The position numbers were made by a program, and so were the translations under genes. Positions 1-7,285 of a stretch of DNA of 8,315 nt are shown one piece after another. Within the stretch, counting starts at the first letter, position 1. Each line of letters starts with the position of its first letter. The notes under the pieces were generated by a model. That model was not told the origin of the DNA. It saw nothing but the letters and a program-made list of their open reading frames with translations, and ran no database searches. Origin of the DNA: an uncultured Clostridia bacterium (lineage in GTDB: Bacteria; Bacillota; Clostridia; Christensenellales; Borkfalkiaceae); NCBI GenBank assembly GCA_947627125.1, contig CANQUY010000078.1, positions 1-8,315 of the forward strand. Reading direction: 5' to 3'.

Positions 1-498
1 TTCATGCTCTGCGCGAGTATGAATGCCTGCCCCTGCGGCAACTACGGCTCCACCGAGCGGACCTGCACCTGCACGCCCGCCGAGATCAGACGGTACCGCC
101 GCAAGATCTCGGGCCCGCTGCTCGACAGGATCGATTTGCAGGTCGAAGTGGACAATATCACCTATGACGAACTCACCTCCGAGGAGGTCAACGAGGATTC
201 CGCCACGGTACAGCAGCGCGTCAATGCGGCGCGGCGCATCCAGCGTGCCCGCTTCGAGGGAACAAATATCCACACCAATTCGGAGATGGGGGAGAAGGAG
301 ATACAGGAATTCTGCGCCCTCACCCGCGAAGGCGACAGGATCCTCCGCAACGCCTTTGAGAGTATGAAGCTCTCCGCCCGTGCCCGCGCCCGTATCATCA
401 AGGTCGCCCGCACCATCGCGGATCTCGACAGCAGCGAGGAGATCCTTCCCAAGCATGTGTTTGAGGCGGTATCTTATCGTCTTTTCGATAAGCCGTAA
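1..498 (+). CDS. comM: ComM/YifB-type Mg-chelatase-like AAA+ ATPase, C-terminal part (5' end outside window)
   Basis: The window opens inside this gene: frame 1 is open from base 1, and about 165 C-terminal residues are present, ending in TAA at 496-498. The first residues, FMLCASMNACPCGNYGS, match the family's conserved stretch with its Cys cluster (CPCG, then CTCTP). Next comes SGPLLDRIDLQVEV, the conserved segment holding the sensor/arginine region of the AAA+ module. The remainder is the C-terminal Mg-chelatase-like helical domain, including the typical LSARARARIIKVARTIADL. The Walker A and B motifs must lie upstream of the window. In this family, ComM of transforming bacteria is a helicase that promotes branch migration of incoming DNA during natural transformation; in Firmicutes the role is less established. 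It sits 5 bases upstream of dprA, which supports a DNA-uptake or recombination role. The family call is secure; the exact function is inferred. Confidence 0.9.
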   Translation, partial: FMLCASMNACPCGNYGSTERTCTCTPAEIRRYRRKISGPLLDRIDLQVEVDNITYDELTSEEVNEDSATVQQRVNAARRIQRARFEGTNIHTNSEMGEKEIQEFCALTREGDRILRNAFESMKLSARARARIIKVARTIADLDSSEEILPKHVFEAVSYRLFDKP

Positions 499-503
499 AC
501 GAA

Positions 504-1511
504 ATGACGTATACTTCCGAAGAGAAAACGGTCATCTATGAGGCGGCCGTCAAAGGAATGAAGGGGCGCGAGGTGCTCGACGCCATCCGCGGCGGGGCAT
601 GCGTGCGCACTCTCAAGAGGGAGGAAGAGGAGATGGCCGCTTCCTTTCTTGCGCCGCTCGAAAGGAAGGGGATCTTTCTCGTCACAGCCCTTTCGGCCGA
701 CTACCCCGCATCCTTGGCGTATGTGTCCGACCCGCCCCTTCTTCTCTACGGCATGGGCAGAAGGGAACTTCTGGCGGAGAGGAAATTCTGCATCGTCGGT
801 TCCCGTATTACCCCGCCGTGGGCGGAGAAGTTCGGGAAAAATCTCTCCGCGGAGCTCTCGGAACATTTTACGATCGTGACGGGGCTCGCGGAAGGGGGAG
901 ATGCGGCGGCCATTGCGGGTGCGCTTCCCTCGGGGAACCTCATCAGCGTGCTCCCCTGCGGCATCGACATGTGCTATCCCGCCGCCCATACCTCTCTGAA
1001 GGAGAAAATTATCGAAAAGGGGCTTGTCCTCAGCGAATATCCGCTCGGGACGGGCACGGCAAAGTGGTCGTTCTATCAGCGGAACCGCATTCTGGCGGGA
1101 CTTTCGGAGGGCGTGCTCGTGCTCTCCGCGGGCGTCAGGAGCGGTGCGCTCATCACGGCGGGCTGTGCCCTCGACTACGGGAAAGAGGTGTTCGCCCTGC
1201 CCTATAACATCGGCGTGTCGCAGGGAGCGGGCTGCAATGCCCTCATCAAGGCGGGCGCGTATCTCGTGACGGAAGCTGCCGACATTCTCTCCGTCTATGG
1301 CATCGAGGCACAAAAAGAGAAGCCCGAGGCAGAGGCGGATGGGGATGAGGGCAGAGTTCTCCAATATCTCCGCGAACGGGGCGAAACGCACGTCGCCACG
1401 ATCGCCGAGGCCCTCGGGATGAGAATTTTCGAGGCCTCCGCCGCCCTCTCGGCGCTCGAGATCAAGGGCCTCGCCACAAAGACGGGCGGCAACAAATACA
1501 GTGCAGTGTAA
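504..1511 (+). CDS. dprA: DNA-processing protein DprA/Smf
   Basis: A 335-residue cytosolic protein. DprA binds incoming single-stranded DNA and loads RecA onto it during transformation. Residues about 1-85 form the N-terminal helical part, ending with SADYPASLAYVSDPPLLLYGMG, the usual YP...L...DPP..LY lead-in. The Rossmann-like domain follows: VGSR at 98-101, TGLAEGGDAAA at 126-136, LPCGIDMCYPAAH (about 140-152), SEYP, RNRILAGLSEGVLVLSA from 183, SGALITA, and a GxNxLI stretch near 243. Residues about 274-335 read as a winged-helix DprA C-terminal domain. Two signature positions differ from the usual family sequence: the AH of the GLAxGxDxxAH motif is AI (Ile137), and the usual PG after vfAvP is PY (233-234). 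The start lies 5 bases after the comM stop with no good Shine-Dalgarno sequence, so translation is probably coupled to comM. topA follows after 12 bases. Confidence 0.95.
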   Translation: MTYTSEEKTVIYEAAVKGMKGREVLDAIRGGACVRTLKREEEEMAASFLAPLERKGIFLVTALSADYPASLAYVSDPPLLLYGMGRRELLAERKFCIVGSRITPPWAEKFGKNLSAELSEHFTIVTGLAEGGDAAAIAGALPSGNLISVLPCGIDMCYPAAHTSLKEKIIEKGLVLSEYPLGTGTAKWSFYQRNRILAGLSEGVLVLSAGVRSGALITAGCALDYGKEVFALPYNIGVSQGAGCNALIKAGAYLVTEAADILSVYGIEAQKEKPEAEADGDEGRVLQYLRERGETHVATIAEALGMRIFEASAALSALEIKGLATKTGGNKYSAV

Positions 1512-1523
1512 ATAAGGACAATT

Positions 1524-3728
1524 ATGGATCTCATTATCGTAGAATCGCCGAGCAAGGCAAAGACAATTTCAAAGTATCTCAAGGGAAAATACCGCGTGGA
1601 CGCCTCGGGCGGCCATATCCGCGATCTGCCGCAAAAGACGCTCGGCGTTTCGGTGGAGAAAAATTTTGAACCCCGCTATGTGACTTCCCCCGGCAAGGAG
1701 GAAACGATCAAGCGTCTTACCGAGGAGGCGAAGAGGGCAGACAGGGTCTACCTCGCAACCGACCCCGACCGCGAGGGCGAGGCCATTTCGTGGCACTTGC
1801 AGACCGTTTTGGGGCTCTCCGAGGAGGGGGAAAACAGGATCGAGTTCAACGAGATCTCTCCCCGCGCCGTGGAGCATGCCCTGCAGAATCCCCGCCGCAT
1901 CAATTATAATCTCGTGGACGCCCAGCAGGCGAGAAGGGTTTTAGACCGTCTTGTCGGCTACAAGCTCTCCCCCCTTCTCAACAACAAGATCCAGAACGGG
2001 CTCTCCGCGGGGCGCGTGCAGTCCGTTGCCCTCCGCCTCGTCGTGGAGCGGGAACGGGAGATCAACGCCTTCGTTCCCGAGGAATATTGGACAATTACCT
2101 GCGACCTGCAGGACGTGGAGGGGAAGCATCCCTCCTTCCGCGCCGCGCTCGAGAAATTCAACAATAAGAAGCTGAAAATTTCCAACAAGGAGCAGGCGGA
2201 CAAGGCCCTCGCGGCCCTCAACAGCGGCAGTTACGTCGTCGGAAGCGTCAAAAAGACGGTCACGAAGTCGCATGCGCCCGCCCCCTTCACGACGTCCACC
2301 CTCCAACAGGACGCCTCCAACAAATTGGGGCTCTCCGCTCCCGAAACGATGCTCATGGCCCAGCACCTCTATGAGGGCATCGACGTCGAGGGAGAGGGGC
2401 ACATTGCCTTTGTCACCTATATCCGTACCGACTCCACCCGCGTTTCTGCGGAGGCGCAGGCGGCGGCGAGGGAATATATCGCCGAGCGTTACGGAAAGGA
2501 ATATCTTCCCGAAAAACCCAACTACTATGCGTCGAAAAAGGGCGCACAGGACGCGCACGAGGCCATCCGTCCCATCGACCTTGCGCGCACGCCCGAGGCC
2601 GTGAAGAAGCTCCTCGACAGGAAGCACTTCGCCGTCTATAAGCTCATCTATGAACGCTTCATCGCCTCGCAGATGGCGGAGGCGCAGTACGATTCCGTTC
2701 AGGCGGATATCCTCAACGGCAATTATACGCTCAAGGCGAGCGGTAAGGCGCTCCGCTTTGCAGGTTTCACCGCCGTCTGGACAGAGGTAAAGCCCGAGGG
2801 CGCGGAGGAAGAGGCAAAGGGGCTCCTGCCGCCCCTCAACGAGGGGGATCCGCTCGATTGCCTTTCCGTGAAGCCGGAGCAGAAGTTCACCAAGCCGCCC
2901 ATCCGCTATACGGACGCCTCCCTCGTCAAGGCCATGGAAGATAAGGGGATCGGCCGTCCCTCGACGTATGCCTCCATCATTTCCGTGCTCAATAAGCGCA
3001 AATATGTCGAAAAAGACGGCAAATATATGAAGCCCACGGAGATCGCCTATAAGATCACCGACATGCTCGTGCACTACTTTACCGATATCATGGACGTCGG
3101 CTTTACGGCGGGCATGGAGGAGCGGCTCGACGAGATCGAGGAGGGCGGCAAGGACTGGCATTCGATCATCGGGGAGTTTTATCCCCCCTTTGAAAAACAG
3201 CTCCGCTTTGCCTCCACCGACGGCGACGAGATGACGGAGATCCTCTGCCCCAAGTGCGGCAGGCCCATGGTCAGAAAGACGGGCAAATACGGCAAATATC
3301 TCGCCTGCAGCGGCTATCCCGCCTGCTCCAACATTGTCAGCGAATCGGAGGAGGAAGTTTCCGATACGCCCTGCCCCAAGTGCGGCGCAATGATGGTGGT
3401 CAAGAGCGGCAGATACGGCAAATTCCTCGCCTGCCCCAACTATCCTTCCTGCAAATCGACGATGCCCTACGGCGAAAAGAAGGAGGAGGAGATCTTGGAG
3501 GGGGTCTGCCCCGACTGCGGCAAGCCCACGAAGAAGCTCCGCTCCCGCACGGGCAAGCCCTATTACGGCTGCAGCGGCTATCCCCTCTGCAAGTTCATGA
3601 GCTGGGATATGCCCACGGGGGAGAAGTGCCCCAAGTGCGGCGCACCCATTGTCAAATCGCCGCGCGGCGTCATCAAATGTTCGGATAAATCGTGCGGCTA
3701 CAAAAAACCGTCGGAGACGCAAAAATGA
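1524..3728 (+). CDS. topA: DNA topoisomerase I (type IA)
   Basis: A 734-residue enzyme that relaxes negatively supercoiled DNA by cutting and rejoining one strand. The TOPRIM domain starts at once (LIIVESPSKAKTI) with Glu7 and the acidic triad D80-x-D82-x-E84 in ATDPDREGEA. The central gate region contains QQARRVLDRLVGYKLSP and SAGRVQSVALRLV. The active-site tyrosine is Tyr299 in VTYIRTDSTR (codon 2418-2420). GIGRPSTYASII lies in the later part of the core. The C-terminus carries four Cys4 zinc modules at about residues 575-601, 617-643, 662-689 and 702-724, the last of which is shorter. All sixteen cysteines are present. A ribosome-binding site AAGGA at 1514-1518 supports this start. The length is normal for the family. 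The gene lies between dprA and trmFO as in Bacillus-type operons. Confidence 0.98.
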   Translation: MDLIIVESPSKAKTISKYLKGKYRVDASGGHIRDLPQKTLGVSVEKNFEPRYVTSPGKEETIKRLTEEAKRADRVYLATDPDREGEAISWHLQTVLGLSEEGENRIEFNEISPRAVEHALQNPRRINYNLVDAQQARRVLDRLVGYKLSPLLNNKIQNGLSAGRVQSVALRLVVEREREINAFVPEEYWTITCDLQDVEGKHPSFRAALEKFNNKKLKISNKEQADKALAALNSGSYVVGSVKKTVTKSHAPAPFTTSTLQQDASNKLGLSAPETMLMAQHLYEGIDVEGEGHIAFVTYIRTDSTRVSAEAQAAAREYIAERYGKEYLPEKPNYYASKKGAQDAHEAIRPIDLARTPEAVKKLLDRKHFAVYKLIYERFIASQMAEAQYDSVQADILNGNYTLKASGKALRFAGFTAVWTEVKPEGAEEEAKGLLPPLNEGDPLDCLSVKPEQKFTKPPIRYTDASLVKAMEDKGIGRPSTYASIISVLNKRKYVEKDGKYMKPTEIAYKITDMLVHYFTDIMDVGFTAGMEERLDEIEEGGKDWHSIIGEFYPPFEKQLRFASTDGDEMTEILCPKCGRPMVRKTGKYGKYLACSGYPACSNIVSESEEEVSDTPCPKCGAMMVVKSGRYGKFLACPNYPSCKSTMPYGEKKEEEILEGVCPDCGKPTKKLRSRTGKPYYGCSGYPLCKFMSWDMPTGEKCPKCGAPIVKSPRGVIKCSDKSCGYKKPSETQK
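3713..3717 (+). promoter_or_regulatory. Ribosome-binding site deciding the trmFO start
   Basis: GGAGA lies 7 bases before the ATG at 3725, inside the end of topA. It favours 3725 over the in-frame upstream ATG at 3692, which would add 11 residues with no family counterpart before MIKIVGAGLAG. The chosen ATG overlaps the topA TGA as ATGA, a classic translational-coupling arrangement. Confidence 0.7.
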
Positions 3729-5020
3729 TAAAGATCGTCGGCGCCGGCCTTGCGGGTTGCGAGGCGGCGCACTTTCTTGCAAAGCAGGGGGCCGAAGTCG
3801 AGCTGATCGACATGAAGCCCCTCAAATTTTCTCCCGCCCACAGCAGTGAGAAGCTGTGCGAGCTCGTCTGCTCCAATTCCCTCAAGAGCGACGACGTTTT
3901 CGGCAACGCCTGCGGCCTCTTAAAGGAGGAAATGCGGCGGCTGGGCTCTATCACGATGGCGGCAGCGGAGGAGGCAAAAGTGCCTGCGGGAGGGGCCCTC
4001 GCCGTGGACAGGGAGAAGTTCTCTTCCCTCGTCACGGAGATGCTGCTTTCCCAAAAAAACGTGCATTTATGTCACGAAATCGTCACTTCTCTGCCCATGC
4101 AGGGCATTGTTGCGACGGGCCCGCTGACGGACGAAACGCTCGCCGCGGCCATCATGGAACAGTACGGCGTCCTGCACTTTTTTGATGCCTCCGCCCCTAT
4201 CGTTTCGGCAGAGAGCATCGACCTTGACAAGGCCTTCACGCAGGACCGCTACGGCAGGGGCACGGGCGACTACATCAACTGCCCGATGACGAAGGAGGAG
4301 TACGAAACGTTCGTACATGAACTCACCCACGCCGAGCGGGCCACCCTGCACGACTTTGAAAAGGGGGAGATCTTCGAGGGCTGTATGCCCGTCGAGGTCA
4401 TGGCCGCACGGGGGAAAGATACCCTCCGCTTCGGCACGTTCAAGCCCGTGGGGCTCAGCGACGGGGAGGGCAGACGTCCCTATGCCGTGCTTCAGCTCAG
4501 AAAGGAGAATGCCGCGGGGACGAGCTATAACCTCGTCGGCTGTCAGACGAATTTAAAGTTTGGGGAACAGAAGCGGGTATTTTCGCTCATTCCCGCCCTC
4601 AAACATGCGGAATTTTTGCGCTACGGCGTCATGCACAGGAATACCTATCTGCAATCTCCCGACATGCTGAATGCCGACTTTTCTGCCAAAAACAACCCGA
4701 TGCTCTTCTTTGCGGGGCAGATGACGGGCGTCGAGGGATATGTGGAGAGCGCGGCTTCGGGCCTCATGGCGGGCATCCACATGTGGAGAAAGCTCAACGG
4801 AAAGGAGCCGATCGTGCCGCCCGATACCACCGTTATCGGGGCGCTCTCCCGCTATGTTGCGACGCCGAACAGGGACTTTCAGCCCATGAACGCCAACTAC
4901 GGTGTGCTGGCGGAGGGATTCGGGCATATCCGCGACAAAAAGGAGAAACGCCGCCTACTCGCCGAGCGTTCCCTCAGCGAGATCGAGGCCTACAAAAAAA
5001 TATTGTTTGAAGAAGCGTAA
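3725..5020 (+). CDS. trmFO: Methylenetetrahydrofolate-tRNA-(uracil-5-)-methyltransferase TrmFO
   Basis: A 431-residue FAD-dependent enzyme that makes 5-methyluridine at position 54 of the tRNA T-loop, using methylenetetrahydrofolate as carbon donor and reduced flavin. The N-terminus IKIVGAGLAGCEAA is the FAD dinucleotide-binding loop. The two cysteines that correspond to Cys53 and Cys226 of the Bacillus subtilis enzyme are present: Cys49 in ELVCSNSL and Cys220 in FEGCMPVEVMA. Other family stretches are PAGGALAVDR, ATGPLT, YGVMHRNTYL, FFAGQMTGVEGYVESAASGL and FQPMNANYG. The start at 3725 is set by the conserved N-terminus, the Shine-Dalgarno sequence at 3713-3717, and the ATGA overlap with topA. 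In many Firmicutes xerC follows; here only 44 AT-rich bases separate trmFO from hslV. Confidence 0.97.
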   Translation: MIKIVGAGLAGCEAAHFLAKQGAEVELIDMKPLKFSPAHSSEKLCELVCSNSLKSDDVFGNACGLLKEEMRRLGSITMAAAEEAKVPAGGALAVDREKFSSLVTEMLLSQKNVHLCHEIVTSLPMQGIVATGPLTDETLAAAIMEQYGVLHFFDASAPIVSAESIDLDKAFTQDRYGRGTGDYINCPMTKEEYETFVHELTHAERATLHDFEKGEIFEGCMPVEVMAARGKDTLRFGTFKPVGLSDGEGRRPYAVLQLRKENAAGTSYNLVGCQTNLKFGEQKRVFSLIPALKHAEFLRYGVMHRNTYLQSPDMLNADFSAKNNPMLFFAGQMTGVEGYVESAASGLMAGIHMWRKLNGKEPIVPPDTTVIGALSRYVATPNRDFQPMNANYGVLAEGFGHIRDKKEKRRLLAERSLSEIEAYKKILFEEA

Positions 5021-5064
5021 AATCGGGTACAAAAAAGTAAAATCTCATTTCATACGGAGAAACT

Positions 5065-5598
5065 ATGGAATTTCATGGAACAACGATCTGCGCCGTGAAG
5101 AAGGACGGCGTGACCGCCATCGCGGGTGACGGTCAAGTTACGATGGGCGAGAGCGTGATCTTCAAGAACTCCGCCGTCAAAGTGCGCCGCATCTACGGCG
5201 GAAAGGTCATTTTGGGCTTTGCGGGATCCGTGACGGACGCATTCGCCCTCTCCGAACGCTTTGAGGGCATGCTCAACAAGTTTGCTGGCAACCTCATGCG
5301 CTCCGCGGTGGAGCTCGCCGACCTCTGGCGGAACGACAAGTACGGCAGAAAACTCGACGCGATGATGATCACTGCGGACAAGGACACCCTTCTCATTCTC
5401 TCGGGCACGGGGGAAGTCATCGAGCCCGACGAGGGGATCTGCGCCATCGGGAGCGGCGGGAATTATGCCTTGGCCGCAGCCCGCGCTCTTGCGCAGAACA
5501 CCGATTTTTCTGCGGAGGAGATCGCGAAAAAGTCCCTCAAGATCGCCTCGGAGATCTGTGTCTTTACCAACGACCACATCATCTGCGAAACGGTTTAA
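5065..5598 (+). CDS. hslV: HslV/CodW (ClpQ), peptidase subunit of the HslUV protease
   Basis: A 177-residue proteasome-beta-like peptidase that forms double hexameric rings and degrades proteins unfolded by HslU. The sequence matches the family throughout: TTICAVKKDG, IAGDGQVTMGE, KVRRIYGGKVILGFAGSVTDAF, AIGSGGNYALAAARAL and ICVFTNDHI. The predicted catalytic N-terminal threonine is Thr6, so the protein begins with a five-residue extension, MEFHG, that would have to be removed. Asp22 and Lys39 correspond to the conserved Asp17 and Lys33 of the mature Escherichia coli enzyme. An N-terminal extension is also known in Bacillus CodW, where the exposed residue is Ser; here it is Thr as in Escherichia coli. 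GGAGA at 5056-5060 supports the start. Its partner hslU is displaced 364 bases downstream by repeats. Confidence 0.97.
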   Translation: MEFHGTTICAVKKDGVTAIAGDGQVTMGESVIFKNSAVKVRRIYGGKVILGFAGSVTDAFALSERFEGMLNKFAGNLMRSAVELADLWRNDKYGRKLDAMMITADKDTLLILSGTGEVIEPDEGICAIGSGGNYALAAARALAQNTDFSAEEIAKKSLKIASEICVFTNDHIICETV

Positions 5599-5656
5599 AC
5601 CACTTTGGAAAACAGACGCGCTCATTTTACTCCCCGCCGCGTCATTCTGCCCCGCG

Positions 5657-5756
5657 CGCTCATCCTGACCTCGTAGCCTAAGGGGAAGGATCCCATAAAA
5701 CCAACGGACTCCGTTCAAGGGGATTCTTCGGTCGCTTCTCTCCCTCAGAATGAGCG
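5657..5756. repeat. Palindromic intergenic repeat, copy A
   Basis: About 100 bases with inverted ends: CGCTCATCCTGA at 5657-5668 matches the reverse complement of 5745-5756 at 11 of 12 positions. Inside, AAGGATCCC at 5686-5694 can pair with GGGATTCTT at 5720-5728 as nine pairs including one G-U. A smaller perfect hairpin, AACGGA-C-TCCGTT, lies at 5703-5715. The pattern (TCAT-C/T-CTGA, then GAAGGATCCC, then its mirror image) resembles dispersed non-coding repeats seen between genes in many bacterial genomes. I cannot assign it to a named family. No transposase is present, so it would be non-autonomous. Confidence 0.7.
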
Positions 5757-5777
5757 TTTGGTCCCCGCCCCGCCGCC

Positions 5778-5899
5778 GCGTCATTCTGAGAAACGGAGCA
5801 AGAACGAAGTCAAAACGATTTAACCCGAAGAATCTCGCGGCGAGATGCTTCGGTAAAGCTCTCGTGGACCTCGTAATACTCTCGTTCTCAGCATGACGC
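5778..5899. repeat. Palindromic intergenic repeat, copy B
   Basis: About 122 bases bounded by inverted repeats: 5778-5792 (GCGTCATTCTGAGAA) matches the reverse complement of 5885-5899 at 14 of 15 positions. The centre is a strong hairpin, described separately. It shares the TCATTCTGAG ends and the CCGAAGAATC core with the right half of copy A in reverse orientation. Copies A and B are therefore related elements and not a simple direct duplication. Their facing ends, 5744-5753 and 5781-5790, are perfect 10-base inverted repeats, so the pair can also fold together across the 27-base spacer. Confidence 0.75.
5825..5853. repeat. Central hairpin of repeat copy B
   Basis: Arms of 13 bases (5825-5837, CCGAAGAATCTCG, and 5841-5853, CGAGATGCTTCGG) pair at 12 of 13 positions around a 3-base loop (CGG). 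The single mismatch is A against G. In RNA this would be a stable stem, similar in scale to REP-type elements. It has no following T-run, so it is unlikely to be an intrinsic terminator. It could act in mRNA processing or stability between hslV and hslU (inference). Confidence 0.75.
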
Positions 5900-5962
5900 C
5901 GCTACGGGCTCCCATTGAACGGGTGCAAGGTACGTTTTCTTTATCAATCATGAGGTAATCAT

Positions 5963-7270
<1,308 letters not shown>

Positions 7271-7285
7271 CCGCAGGGAGGCCGA

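Larger units (their letters stand above)
5599..5962. other. 364-base non-coding gap between hslV and hslU, filled mostly by palindromic repeats
   Basis: No convincing gene is seen in this stretch. It holds two adjacent imperfect palindromic elements (5657-5756 and 5778-5899). A lone extra copy of the element's end lies at 5639-5649 (GCGTCATTCTG). The final 60 bases before hslU are unrelated to the repeats. A TTGAAC at 5915-5920 could serve as a -35 box for hslU, but no good -10 box lies at normal spacing. No hairpin is followed by a T-run, so no intrinsic terminator is evident. GAGG at 5952-5955 is the hslU ribosome-binding site. Confidence 0.75.

Noticed and set aside
474..1391. 305-codon minus-strand open frame opposite dprA
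   Set aside because: The plus-strand dprA reading is fully supported by motifs; the reverse frame is Arg/His-rich and unlike any family I recognise.
3692..3724. Upstream ATG at 3692 as the trmFO start
   Set aside because: It adds 11 residues inside topA with no family counterpart. The ATG at 3725 has the Shine-Dalgarno sequence and the conserved MIKIVGAG start.
1941..3782. 613-codon open frame on the minus strand opposite topA
   Set aside because: It mirrors the GC-rich codon pattern of topA, which carries every expected motif in its own frame. The minus-strand product is low-complexity and shows no recognisable domain.
5003..5043. Promoter in the AT-rich trmFO-hslV gap (TAAAAT at 5018-5023 and 5038-5043)
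   Set aside because: The -10-like boxes have no -35 box at normal spacing; simple A-rich sequence explains them.
5050..5784. 244-codon minus-strand open frame covering hslV and repeat copy A
   Set aside because: It starts inside the hslV leader region, spans a proven gene and a palindromic repeat, and has no recognisable domain.
5825..5853. Rho-independent terminator after hslV
   Set aside because: The hairpin is strong, but no run of T follows it, and its location in the middle of a repeat element explains it better.
5599..5962. CRISPR array in the repeat-rich hslV-hslU gap
   Set aside because: The repeats are palindromic, unequal in size, only two in number and lack regular spacers; no cas gene is nearby.
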